Positions 1-10,973 of a DNA stretch of 64,000 nt are shown here, piece by piece (within the stretch, counting starts at the first letter, position 1; each line of letters starts with the position of its first letter). The DNA is from Arachis hypogaea (lineage: Eukaryota > Streptophyta > Magnoliopsida > Fabales > Fabaceae). Where the stretch lies: NCBI RefSeq assembly GCF_003086295.3, contig NC_092045.1, positions 23,162,890 through 23,226,889 on the forward strand. Direction: 5' to 3'. A program made the position numbers and the translations under genes. Under the pieces are notes generated by a model. It did not search any database. It saw nothing but the letters and a program-made list of their open reading frames with translations, and had not been told where the DNA came from.

Positions 1-1590
1 TTGTGTGTTTTTCTGTGATTTCAGGTATTTTCTGGCTGAAATTGAGGGACCTGAGCAAAAATCTGATTCAGAGACTGAAAAGGACTGCAGATGCTGTTGG
101 ATTCTGACCTCCCTACACTCGAAGCGGATTTACTGGAGCTACAGAAGCCCAATTGGCGCGCTCTCAACGGCGTTGGAAAGTAGACATCCTGGGCTTTCCA
201 GCAATATATGATAGTTCATACTTTGCTCAAGATTTGATGGCCCAAACCGGCGTTCAATGTCACCCTCAGAAATCCCAGCGTTAAACGCTGGAACTGGCAC
301 CAAAATGGGAGTTAAACGCCCAAACTGGCATAAAAGCTGGCGTTTAACTCCAAGAGAGGTCTCTGCACGAAAATGCTTCATTGCTCAGCCCAAGCACACA
401 CCAAGTGGGCCCGGAAGTGGATTTTTATGTCATTTACTCATTTCTGTAAACCTTAGGCTACTAGTTTTCTATAAGTAGGACCTTTTACTATTGTATTGAG
501 ACATCGAGGGGTAGCTATCTTCATTGTTATGCTATCTTAGATCATTGGGAGGCTGGCCTCATGGCCATGCCTAGACCTTGTTCTTATGTATTTTCAACGG
601 TGGAGTTTCTACACACCATAGATTAAGGTGTGGAGCTCTGCTGTACCTCGAGTATTAATGCAATTACTATTGTTCTTCCATTCAATTCCGCTTGTTCTTG
701 TTCTAAGATATCACTTGTTCTTCAACTTGATGAATGTGATGATCCGTGACACTCATCATCATTCTCACCTATGAATGTGTGACTGACAACCACCTCCGTT
801 CTACCTTCGATTGGGTGAATATCTCTTGGATTCCTGATTGCACGATGCATGGTTGATCACCTGACAACCGAGCGCTCACCTGACAACCGAGCCAACCATT
901 CCGTGAGATCAGAGTCTTCGTGGTATAGGCTAGAACTGATGGCGGCATTCAAGAGAATCCGGAAGGTCTAAGCTTGTTTGTGGTATTCTGAGTAGGATTC
1001 AATGATTGAATGACTGTGACGTGCTTCAAACTCCTAGCAGGCGGGGCGTTAGTGACAGACGCAAAAGAATCGTTGGATTCTATTCCGGCCTGACCGAGAA
1101 CCGACAGATGATTAGCCATGCTGTGACAGAGCATAGGAACATTTTCACTGAGAGGATGGGAGGTAGCCACTGACAACGGTGAAACCCTTGCATAAGCTTG
1201 CCATGGAAAGGAGTAAGAAGGATTGGATGAAGACAGTAGGAAAGCAGAGAGATGGAAGGGAAGGCATCTTCATGCGCTTATCTGAAGTTCCTACCAATGA
1301 ATTACATAAGTACCTCTATCTTTATCTTTATGTTTTTATGCGTTCATCACCATATCCATTTGAGTTTGCCTGACTAAGATTTACAAGATGACCATAGCTT
1401 GCTTCATACCAACAATCTCTGTGGGATCGACCCTTACTCGCGTAAGGTTTATTACTTGGACGACCCAGTACACTTGCTGGTTAGTTGTGCGAAGTTGTGT
1501 TTATGCCATGGTATTGAACACCAAGTTTTTGGATTCATTACCGGGGATTATTTGAGTTGTGAAAAGTATTGATCACAATTTCGTGCACCA
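1..1590 (+). repeat. A0: A-family LTR, cut by the window edge
   Basis: This matches the A1 and A2 LTRs from about 120 bases inside the LTR to its 3' end. It has the palindrome cluster (about 245-352), the TATA box TATAAGTA at 470-477, and the terminal CGTGCACCA ending at 1590. In the 500-600 region it resembles A2 more than A1 (a GGGAGGCTGGCC segment). No internal sequence follows; AT-rich sequence unlike the family begins at 1591. It is therefore either the 3' LTR of an element lying to the left or a solo LTR. The right-hand target duplication would be ACTAA (1591-1595); its partner is outside the window. Confidence 0.88.
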
Positions 1591-1979
1591 ACTAATAAGA
1601 TGAAAAACAATGCAGTTTTTTGAAATGAATTCAAGCTGAGTCAAATAAATATGAAGTTTACAAAAGAAGAATATCCAAAACCAAAGACAAAATTCATAGA
1701 AGCCAAATGTATGATTTAAAGATACTCTTGAATACATTGTTCATAAAGAATGAAAAACTTAAAGAAAAATCATTTCATGTTCTAAAAGAGAAAATGAGTA
1801 ACAAACATTCTTCAAAAGATTAATAAAAACGTAAATGTGGCATTATTTCAATATAAATTCAAGCGGAAATAGATTACATAAAGTTTGTAAATGGAAAAAT
1901 TAATTTGACTAAGAGCAAAATTGTATTTTCTCTTCTTTTTCAAGCATGCATGAATACTACGATCTTGTTGGAAGGAAAC
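1591..1979 (-). other. Leader of element D, left of the Tat insertion
   Basis: This is AT-rich noncoding sequence without a significant ORF. Its composition and short motifs (GAATTCAAG near 1629, runs of AAAACTTAAA) resemble 33559-35515, so it is read as the continuation of the same Del/Tekay-like leader beyond the Tat insertion. The last five bases (1975-1979, GAAAC) are the left copy of the Tat target duplication. Confidence 0.6.
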
Positions 1980-2519
1980 TGTTCCGAGGGTTACCTGAAA
2001 CTGTAGGTCGATCTCGGTCGAGATCTTCTGTGTTGGTCGGAGCCGATGTGTCCGGCAGGTGTATAGCGGCCGGAGCTGGTGTGTCTAACTTGTGGGACTG
2101 AAAGCGCTGCTGATCCTTCCTCCCCGGAGGGTGGGGGATACCTGCAAGGAACTCCGATGCTTAAGTTAGCAAGGGTATTAAGCAGATATTGAGTAGAATC
2201 AGAGTATGAGTTATACCTGGGTGCTCCAGTGTATTTATAATGGTGTGGAGTGACCTTTTTGGATAGGATAAGTTAGTTATCTTATCTTATCTTATCTTCT
2301 GAGTAAGGTCATCTTATCTTCAGGGGAACCACCCTTCTTTTGTAGGCTTGGGCTGCCTTAGGATGTGGGGCGTGTTCCCCTATTTGGGCCCTTTGTTTGG
2401 GCCTTCTCGTGACTTGACCGAGCTCTTTGAGAAGAGGTCGGATTGTCCTGACCTGAAGAGGTCGGTCGCTTTGTCTGTAGAACATCCCGGGTCGGACAAC
2501 TTGACCCAGGATATGAACA
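1980..2519 (-). repeat. Element T 3' LTR
   Basis: This 540-bp LTR matches 33017-33553. On the minus strand it carries TATAAATA (plus 2232-2239) and, upstream of it, a run of GATAAG repeats (about 2276-2298). Read in the plus direction it lies just upstream of the antisense gene and could supply its promoter; that is inference. Confidence 0.93.
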
Positions 2520-2531
2520 GTGCCCCTGCTT
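2520..2531 (-). other. Element T polypurine tract
   Basis: Immediately inside the 3' LTR the minus strand reads AAGCAGGGGCAC, a purine-rich run in the expected place for plus-strand DNA priming. Confidence 0.6.
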
Positions 2532-3290
2532 GAGCTCGGTCTTCTTTTTTGAGGTCGAGTCCTTGACTTCGGTCCTTCTTTGGTGAAGCCGAACTCAAGC
2601 ATTTTGTTGATTCTTTTGTAGCAGCTTTGAATGTAGAACGTTTCCTCTAAAAGACGCATGCTTTTATATTGGCGCTTTTTTGGGAACGTGCGAGGGTTTA
2701 ATGCCTTCTTTAACTTGAGCATTAATTGCCCTGTTTCTCCTAGGCTCTTTACTTCTGATTTTGAAAACTCAGAAAACGGTTTCTCTCCTTTTATTTTTCT
2801 TGTAACCTCTTCACAATTTTTCCTCTTCTCTCTTCGCTCCCTGTCTTTCGCTTGCGCTTCTGCTTCCTGGCGTTTGCAGCGTCGCTTGGTGGTTTCCTGG
2901 GCAACTTCCGTTCTTGCATTTTTTCGAAGCTTCTTCCGTCTCCAGGTTAGTCCATTTTGTGCTTTTTCTTTGAATTTGGCTTTGTGATGAGGTTTTGATC
3001 TTGATCCTCTTTTTTGAAAAAAATTTGGATCTTTCTGTATTCATTGCACCCTAGATTTGTTGAAATGTGCTTTCTGAGAGCTTTTCTATCTTCTGCATGA
3101 TCCTTTTTGCTTTCGCTGGGTGCTTTTAGGGCTTTGCACCTTTTTTGTTGTTTCCGTTCTTGATACTGCTTGTCCGCATCTGTTCCTTATTTATTTGAAG
3201 TTTGCTTTTGTCTGCTCTTAAAAAAGGTTGCATCTTTAATAGTCTCTGCTTGGCATGCCTAATGTTTGGGAATGCTTCTTGCTTGGTAGA
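2532..3290 (+). other. Element T internal piece 1: leader exon of antisense gene
   Basis: No long ORF is present. In the plus direction this looks like a plant 5' untranslated exon. The CT-rich stretch 2760-2945 ends CTCCAG followed by GTTAGTCC, a good splice donor, and then a T-rich intron-like stretch up to the A1 insertion. The matching acceptor (ACTTGTAG, about 13865) lies beyond A1, just before the first ATG of the antisense gene. The last bases (3286-3290, GTAGA) are the A1 target duplication. Confidence 0.5.
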
Positions 3291-5006
3291 TGATGAGCGG
3301 ATAATTTGTACGCTTTTTGGCATTGTTTTTAGTATGTTTTTAGTATGATCTACTTAGTTTTTAGTATATTTTTATTAGTTTTTAGTTAAAATTTACTTTT
3401 CTGGACTTTACTATGAGTTTGTGTATTTTTCTGTGATTTCAGGTATTTTCTGGCTGAAATTGAGGGACCTGAGCAAAAATCTGATTCAGAGACTAAAAAG
3501 GACTGCAGATGCTGTTGGATTCTGACCTCCCTGCACTCGAAGTGGATTTTCTGGAGCTACAGAAGCCCAATTGGCGCGCTCTTAACGGCGTTGAAAAGTA
3601 GACATCCTGGGCTTTCCAGCAATATATGATAGTCCATACTTTGCCCAAGATTTGATGGCCCAAACCGGCGTTCAAAGTCACCCTCAGGAATTCCAGCGTT
3701 AAACGCCCTAACTGGCACCAAAATGGGAGTTAAACGCCCAAACTGGCATAAAAGCTGGCGTTTAACTCCAAGAAGAGTCTCTACACGAAAATGATTCAAT
3801 GCTCAGCCCAAGCACACACCAAGTGGGCCCGGAAGTGGATTTTTATGTCATTTACTCATCTCTGTACACCCTAGGATACTAGTTTTCTATAAGTAGGACA
3901 TTATACTATTGTATTTTCATCTTTGGACATCTAGTTCTTAGATCAGATCTTGGTTCTTCTGGTTCCCTCTCTGGGACCGAAGCCAATGATCACTCTTGTT
4001 CTTATGTATTTTCAACGGTGGAGTTTCTACACACCATAGATTAAGGTGTGGAGCTCTGCTGTACCTCGAGTATTAATGCAATTACTATTGTTCTTCTATT
4101 CAATTCCGCTTGTTCTTGTTCTAAGATATCACTTGTTCTTCAACTTGATGAATGTGATGATCCGTGACACTCATCATCATTCTCACCTATGAACGTGTGA
4201 CTGGCAACCACCTCCGTTCTACCTTCGATTGGGTGAATATCTCTTGGATTCCTGATACACGACGCATGGTTGATCGCCTGACAACCGAGTGCTCGCCTGA
4301 CAACCGAGCCAGCCATTCCGTGAGATCAGAGTCTTCGTGGTATAGGCTAGAACTGATGGCGGCATTCAAGAGAATCCGGAAGGTCTAACCTTGTCTGTGG
4401 TATTCTGAGTAGGATTCAATGACTGAATGACTGTGACGTGCTTCAAACTCCTGAGGGCAGGGCGTTAGTGACAGACGCAAAAGAATCACTGGATTCTATT
4501 CCGGCCTGATCAAGAACTGACAGATGGATAGCCGTGCCGTGACAGGGTGCGTTGAACATTTCCACTGAGAGGATGGGAGGTAGCCACTGACAACGGTGAA
4601 ACCCTTGCTTAAGCTTGCCATGGAAAGGAAGAAGAAGGATTGGATGAAGACAGTAGGAAAGCAGAGAGACGGAAGGGAAGGCATCTTCATACGCTTATCT
4701 GAAATTCCTACCAATGAATTACATAAGTATCTCTATCTTTATCTTTATGTTTTATGCGTTTATCACCATACCCATTTGAGTTTGCCTGACTAAGATTTAC
4801 AAGGTGACCATAGCTTGCTTCATACCAACAATCTCTGTGGGATCGACCCTTACTCGCGTAAGGTTTATTACTTGGACGACCCAGTACACTTGCTGGTTAG
4901 TTGTGCGAAGTTGTGTTTATGCCATGGTTTTGAACACCAAGTTTTTGGATTCATTACCGGGATTATTTGATTTGTGAAAAGTATTGATCACAATTTCGCG
5001 CTACCA
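3291..5006 (+). repeat. A1 5' LTR
   Basis: This 1716-bp LTR has palindromes at about 3663-3770 and a TATA box (TATAAGTA, 3888-3895), placing the palindromes about 120-225 bp upstream of it in U3. Its last ~70 bases include a decayed primer-site-like segment at 4936-4968 that resembles the functional one starting at 5013. Confidence 0.94.
3888..3895 (+). promoter_or_regulatory. TATA box of A-family LTR promoter
   Basis: TATAAGTA in the context TTTCTATAAGTAGGAC is preserved in A0 (470-477), in both A1 LTRs (3888-3895, 12483-12490) and in both A2 LTRs (15273-15280, 23995-24002). It is the best candidate core promoter of the LTR, with U3 to its left. Confidence 0.65.
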
Positions 5007-5012
5007 AGTTTT

Positions 5013-5030
5013 TGGCGCCGTTGCCGGGGA
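5013..5030 (+). other. A1 primer binding site
   Basis: TGGCGCCGTTGCCGGGGA starts six bases after the LTR end. The same motif is the reported primer site of Athila/Calypso-group elements, where it pairs with the 3' end of tRNA-Asp. Confidence 0.8.
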
Positions 5031-6632
5031 TTGTTGAGTTTGGACAACTGACGGTTCATCTTGTTGCTTAGATTAGGTATTTTTTTTTTTCGGAATTCTT
5101 GAAGATGAATTCTAGTGTTTCAAGATGATTTGTTGAAGTCTGGCTGGCTGTGAAGCCATGTCTAATTTCATTGGATCGAGGTTTCAACTTATCATCACAA
5201 AAGCTTGTTGATTTCTATCAATCTTACTTTTGGAGCAGTGATCTGCTAAGGCTTGGCTGGCCATTGGCCATGTCTAGTGTTTTGGACCGAAGCTTTCTTT
5301 GAAAGCTTGGCTGGCTGTGAAGCCATGTCTAATTCTTGGACCGGAGTCTTAGACTAAACATTGCATGATTCCTGGAATTCTCATTAAGAATTTTGATACC
5401 TTTTTCCACTTTATTTTCGAAAAAGCACAAAAAAATTTACAAAAGCATAAAATCCAAAAATATTTCTTGTTTGAGTCTAGAGTATCATTTTAAGTTTGGT
5501 GTCAATTGCATGCATTCATTCATGTGTCTTAAGGATCTTCAAGTAATTCTTGATGATTTCTTACTTTGATCTTTGAATTCTCTTGACTTGAGTGTTTATG
5601 TGTCTCATATGCATTAGTGTCAGTAGTATACAAACTGCTAAGTTTGATGTCTTGCATGCATTGTTATTTGATTTTAGTTGCATTTTGTTTTTTCTTTATT
5701 ATCAAAAATCCAAAAATATTTTTAATTTGTGTCTTCTCAAGTCAATAATACAAGAGAATTGAAGATTCAGAACATACAGCAGAGGAATTGCACAGAAAAA
5801 GCTGGGCGTTCAAAACGCCCAGTGAAGAAGGACAGACTGGCGTTTAAACGCCAGCCAGGGTACCTGGTTGGGCGTTTAACGCCCAAAAAGGTATAGTTTT
5901 GGGCGTTAAACGCCAGAATGTGCACCATTCTGGGCGTTTAACGCCAGGATGGCACAAGAGGGAAGATTTTGTTTTCAAATCAAATTTTTTTTTCAGGTTT
6001 CAAAATTTTTCAAAATCAAATCTTTTTCAAATCATATCTTTTCAATCATATGTTTTCAAAATCAATTTCTTTCTATTTTCAAAGATACTTGCTATCAATT
6101 AATGATTTGATTCAACATATCAAGTATGTTGCCCTTTTCTGTTGAGAGAGGTTTAATGTTAGGATCATATCTTTTCTTGATAGCCAAGTCATTTATTTTT
6201 AAAATCAAACCTTTTTAAAATGTTTTTCAAATCATATCTTCTCAATCACATTCTTTTAAAAACTAATCATATCTTCTTAACCACATCTTTTTCAAAATAG
6301 TTTCAATCAAATCTTTTTGATTTCTAATTTCAAAATCTTTTTCAAAAATCACTTGATTTCTTTTCCACTTTCATTTTCGAAAATCAATTAGTGTTTTTCA
6401 AAATTGTTTTCAAAATCTTTTACTTAATTTTCGAAAATTACTTCCCTTCTTCTCACATCCTTCTATTTATGGACTAACACTATTCCTTAATTCAAAATTC
6501 GAACTTCATCTTCTTTGATAAGTTCGAATTTTCTACTTCTGCCTTCCATTGTTCTTTTTCTTCTGACACCTCAAGGAATCTCTATACTGTGACATAGAGG
6601 ATTCCATATTTCCTTGTTCTCTTCTCTTTCTT
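5031..6632 (+). other. A1 gag leader with palindrome cluster
   Basis: This is a 1.6-kb noncoding leader. It has GGCTGGC/GCCATG repeats at 5145-5335, two AAGTTTGRTGT motifs (about 5494 and 5640), a palindrome cluster at 5802-5950 and a long TTTTCAAAATC-type AT-rich stretch at 5960-6430. A2 carries the same order at 16471-18165. Confidence 0.75.
5802..5950 (+). repeat. Palindrome cluster 2 of A1 (gag leader)
   Basis: Five palindromes in 150 bp are built on GGCGTTTAAACGCC or GGGCGTTTAACGCCC, with one interrupted (GGGCGTTCAAAACGCCC). Flanking bases change in pairs between copies (CTGGCG/CGCCAG versus TTGGGCG/CGCCCAA), so the dyad is kept while the sequence varies. Confidence 0.85.
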
Positions 6633-8971
6633 ATGAGCAGGAGCAGAGACAAAAGCATTCTTGTTGAGGCTGACCCTGAACCTGAAAGGACCTTGAAGCG
6701 AAAGCTAAGAGAAGCTAAGCCACAATTCTCTGTAGAGGACCTAACCGAATTCTTCAAAGAAGAAGAACTCATGGCAGCCGAAAACAACAACAATGCCAAC
6801 AATGCAAGGAAGGTGCTGGGTGACTTTACTGCACCTACTCCCGACTTCTATGGGAGAAGCATCTCTATCCCTGCCATTGGAGCAAACAACTTTGAGCTTA
6901 AGCCTCAATTAGTTTCTCTAATGCAACAGAATTGCAAGTTCCATGGACTTCCATTGGAAGATCCTCATCAGTTCTTAGCTGAATTCTTGCAAATCTGTGA
7001 CACTGTCAAGACTAATGGGGTTGACCCTGAGGTCTACAGACTTATGCTATTCCCTTTTGCTGTAAGAGACAGAGCTAGAACATGGTTGGACTCTCAACCT
7101 AAAGAAAGCCTGGACTCTTGGGAAAAGCTAGTCAATGCCTTCTTGGCAAAGTTCTTTCCACCTCAAAAATTGAGTAAGCTTAGAGTGGAAGTCCAAACCT
7201 TCAGACAGAAGGAAGGAGAATCCCTCTATGAAGCTTGGGAAAGAGACAAACAATTAATCAGAAAGTGTCCCTCTGATATGCTTTCTGAATGGAGCATCAT
7301 AGGTATTTTCTATGATGGTCTCTCTGAACTATCCAAAATGTCTTTGGATAGCTCTGATGGAGGCTCTCTTCATCTGAAGAAGACGCCTACAGAAGCTCAA
7401 GAGCTGATTGAAATGGTTGCAAATAACCAATTCATGTACACTTCTGAAAGAAATCCTGTGAACGATGGGACTAGTCAGAAGAAAGGAGTTCTTGAGATTG
7501 ACACTCTGAATGCCATATTGGCTCAGAACAAAATATTGACCCAACAAGTCAATATGATTTCTCAAAGTCTGTCTGGAATGCAAAATGCACCAAGCAGTAC
7601 TAAGGAGGCTTTATCTGAGGAAGAAGCTTATGATCCTGAGAACCCTTCAATGGAAGAGGTGAATTACATGGGAGAACCCTATGGAAACACCTATAATCCT
7701 TCATGGAGAAATCATCCAAATTTTTCATGGAAGGATCAACAGAGACCTCAACAAGGTTTCAACAATAATAATGGTGGAAGAAACAAGTTTAGCAATAGCA
7801 AACCTTCTCCATCATCTTCTCAGCAACAGACAGAGAGTTCTAAGCAGAATAACTCTGACTTAGCAACCATGGTCTCTGATCTAATCAAAACCACTCAAAG
7901 TTTCATGACTAAAACAAGGTCCTCCATTAGAAATTTGGAGGCACAAGTGGGTCAGCTGAGCAAGAAAATTACTGAACTCCCTCCTAGTACTCTCCCAAGC
8001 AATACAGAAGAAAATCTAAAAGGAGAGTGCAAAGCCATCACATGGCCGAATTTGGAGAGGAAGAGGAGGCAGTGAACGCCACTGAGGAGGACCTCAATGG
8101 ACGTCCACTGGCCTCCAATGAGTTCCCTAATGAGGAACCATGGGAATCTGAGGCTCAAAATGAGACCATAGAGATTCCATTGAACTTACTTCTGCCATTC
8201 ATGAGCTCTGATGAGTATTCTTCCTCTGAAGAGAATGAGTATGTCACTGAAGAGCAAGTTGCTAAATACCTTGGATCAATCATGAAGCTAAATGACAAGT
8301 TATTTGGAAATGAGACTTGGGAGGATGAACCCCCTTTGCTCACCAAAGAACTGGATGACTTGTCTAGGCAGAAACTGCCTCAAAAGAGACAGGATCCTGG
8401 GAAGTTTTCAATACCTTGTACCATAGGCACCATGACCTTCAAGAGGGCCTTGTGTGACTTAGGGTCAAGTGTAAACCTCATGCCTCTCTCTGTAATGGAG
8501 AAGTTAGGGATCCTTGAGGTGCAAGCTGCAAAAATCTCACTAGAGATGGCAGACAATTCAAGAAAACAAGCCTATGGACTTGTAGAGGATGTTCTGGTAA
8601 AAGTTGAAGACCATTACATCCCTACTGATTTCATAGTCCTAGAGACTGGGAAGTGCATGGATGAATCCATCATCCTTGGCAGACCCTTCCTAGCCACAGC
8701 AAAGGCTGTGATTGATGTTGGTAGAGGAGAGTTGATCATTCAAGTGAATGAAGAATCCTTTGTGTTTGAGGCTCAAGGATATCCCTCTGTCACCATGGAG
8801 AGTAAGCATGAAGAGCTTCTCTCAAAAAAGAGCCAAACAGAGCCCCCACAGTCAAACTCTAAGTTTGGTGTTGGGAGGCCACAACCAAACTCTAAGTTTG
8901 GTGTTGAACCCCCACATTCAAACTCTAAGTTTGGTGTTGGGAGGTTCCAACATGGCTCTGAGCATTTCTGA
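6633..8971 (+). pseudogene. A1 gag-protease, frameshifted
   Basis: The protein begins at 6633 with a basic stretch. It then holds the Athila-type gag domain (about residues 80-230, ending near LAKFFPPQKL), an Asn/Gln/Ser-rich linker, and after 8027 an aspartic protease with the CDLGSS motif (D is catalytic) and ILGRPFL. Near 8043 one base is missing relative to A2, so the reading runs from 6633 to 8075 and resumes in another frame at 8027-8971. No CCHC knuckle is visible. The C-terminus carries three repeats of SNSKFGV encoded by CTCTAAGTTTGGTGTT. In A2 the same gene is open. The role is capsid formation and Gag processing. Confidence 0.9.
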
Positions 8972-9174
8972 GGCTCCATGAGAGTCCTCTGTCAAGCTAC
9001 TGACATTAAAGAAGCGTTGTTGGGAGGCAATCCAATGTCATATTTTATCTATTTTCTTTTGTTATTTTATATTTTTTGTAGGTTGATGATCATAAGAAGT
9101 CACAAAATCAATGAAAAAAGCAAAAACAGAATGAAAAACAGAAAGAAAAATAGCACACCCTGGAGGAGAGCGTA

Positions 9175-9352
9175 CTGGCGTTTAAACGCCAGTGAGGCTA
9201 GCTGTTGGGCGTTTAACGCCCAGTCTGGCACCATTCTGGGCGTTTAACGCTAGAAAGGGGCACCAGACTGGCGTTAAACGCTAGAAAAGGGCAAGAAGCT
9301 GGCGTTAAATGCCAGAAATGGGCACCAGCCTGGCGTTTAACGCCAGAATTGG
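9175..9352 (+). repeat. Palindrome cluster 3 of A1 (before ORF2)
   Basis: Six palindromes (CTGGCGTTTAAACGCCAG, GGGCGTTTAACGCCC and variants) are spaced about 25-30 bp apart, with recurrent spacer words such as GGCACCA. Two copies have one-sided changes (ACGCTAG, AAATGCCAG), compatible with decay. The A2 counterpart is 20712-20884. Confidence 0.85.
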
Positions 9353-9650
9353 CACAAAACGAGATTTTGCATGCCATTTGGTGCAGGGATGACTTTTCCT
9401 TGACACCTCAGGATCTGTGGACCCCACAGGATCCCCACCTACCCCACCACTCTCTCTCTTCTTCTTCACCCATTCACCAATCACCTCAACACCTCTTCCC
9501 CAAAAACCCTTCACCTATCAAATCCCATCTTTCTCTTCACCACTTACATCCATCCTTCATAAAACCCCACCTACCTAACCATTCAAATTCAAAACACTTT
9601 CCCTCCCAAACCCACCCTCACATAGCCGAACCATCACCACCCCCCACTCC

Positions 9651-9658
9651 TATATAAA
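9651..9658 (+). promoter_or_regulatory. Internal TATA box upstream of ORF2 (A1)
   Basis: CTCCTATATAAACCC is followed about 30 bp later by CATTTTCACACAACC and a pyrimidine-rich leader, then the ORF2 ATG 200 bp downstream. A2 preserves the layout (TATATATA at 21177-21184). It looks like a plant gene promoter; transcription is inferred. Confidence 0.55.
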
Positions 9659-9850
9659 CCCATTTTCACTCCTTCATTTTCACACAACCTAAACACCACT
9701 TCTACCCTTTTTGGCTGAACACAAAAGCCATTCCCTTCTTCTTCATTTCTTCTTCTTCTACTCTCTTCTTCCTTCTTTTGCTCGAGGACAAGCAATCCTT
9801 TTATGTTTGGTGTGGTAAAAGCATTGCTTTTTGTTTTTCCATAACTATTT

Positions 9851-10973
9851 ATGGCATCCAAGGCCGGAAAAACCTCTAGAAAGAGGAAAGGGAAGGATAA
9901 AGCTTCCACCTCCGAGTCATGGGAGATGGAAAGATTCATCTCAAGGGTGCATCAAGACCACTTCTATGAAGTTGTGGCCTTGAAGAAGGTGATCCCCGAG
10001 GTCCCCTTCTCACTCAAAAAGAGTGAATATCCGGAGATCCGACATGAGATCCGAAGAAGAGGTTGGGAAGTTCTTACCAACCCCGTTCAACAAGTCGGAA
10101 TCTTAATGGTTCAAGAGTTCTATGCCAATGCATGGATCACCAAGAACCATGATCAAAGTGTGAACCCGGATCCAAAGAATATCTTACTATGGTTCGGGGG
10201 AAATACTTGGATTTTAGTCCGGAAAGTGTAAGGTTGGCATTCAATTTGCCCATGATGCAAGGAGATGAACATCCTTACACTAGAAGGGTCAACTTTGATC
10301 AAAGGTTGGACCAAGTCCTCACAGTCATATGTGAAGAGGGCGCCCAATGGAATAGAGATTCAAGAGGGAAGCCGGTTCAATTGAGAAGGCATGACCTCAA
10401 ACCCGTGGCTAGAGGATGGTTGGAGTTTATCCAACGCTCAATCATTCCCACTAGCAACCGGTCCGAAGTTACTATAGACCGGGCTATCATGATTCATAGC
10501 ATCATGATTGGAGAAGAAATAGAAGTTCATGAGGTTATATCTCAAGAACTTTATAAGGTGGCGGACAAGTCTTCTACCTTGGCAAGGTTAGCCTTCCCTC
10601 ATCTCATTTGTCACCTCTGTTATTCAGTTGGAGTTGACATAGAGGGAGACATCCCTATTGATGAGGACAAGCCCATTACTAAGAAGAGGATGGAGCACAC
10701 AAGAGACCCCACTCATCTGAGATTCCTGAGATACCTCAAGGGATGCACTTTCCTCCACAAAACTATTGGGAGCAACTAAACACCTCCCTAGGAGAATTGA
10801 GTTCCAACATGGGACAACTAAGGGTGGAGCATCAAGAACACTCCATCATCCTCCATGAAATTAGAGAAGATCAAAGAATCATGAGAGAGGAGCAACAAAG
10901 ACAAGGAAGAGACATTGAGGAGCTCAAGCACTCCATAGGATCTTCAAGAGGAAGAAAGAGCCGCCATCACTAA
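9851..10973 (+). pseudogene. A1 ORF2, plant transposon-protein-like, frameshifted
   Basis: This is homologous throughout to the open 374-residue A2 ORF2. It starts MASKAG with a basic SRKRKGK stretch, then a conserved globular region (RRRGWEVL, FYANAW, LCYSVGVDIEGD) and a charged coiled-coil tail. Frameshifts near 10183 (one base lost) and near 10715 split it into 9851-10231, 10189-10779 and 10743-10973. The globular part resembles the 'putative plant transposon protein' domain found with Athila-group elements; its biochemical role is unknown. Confidence 0.8.

Larger units (their letters stand above)
8972..9850 (+). other. A1 region between ORFs: palindromes, promoter, CT-rich leader
   Basis: After the gag stop come AT-rich sequence, palindrome cluster 3 (9175-9352), a C/T-rich stretch (9420-9650), a TATA box (9651-9658) and a C/T-rich leader to the second ORF. 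A hairpin-like TTGCTCG-AGGA-CAAGCAA lies at 9778-9795, followed by TTATGTTTGGTGTGG. No ORF here has support. Confidence 0.7.

Noticed and set aside
5013..5030. tRNA-like sequence
   Set aside because: Only the 18 bases complementary to a tRNA 3' end are present; it is a primer site, not a tRNA gene.
9175..9352. Regularly spaced palindromes resembling a CRISPR array
   Set aside because: Repeats are short variable dyads, spacers share words, no cas genes are present, and this is plant retrotransposon DNA.
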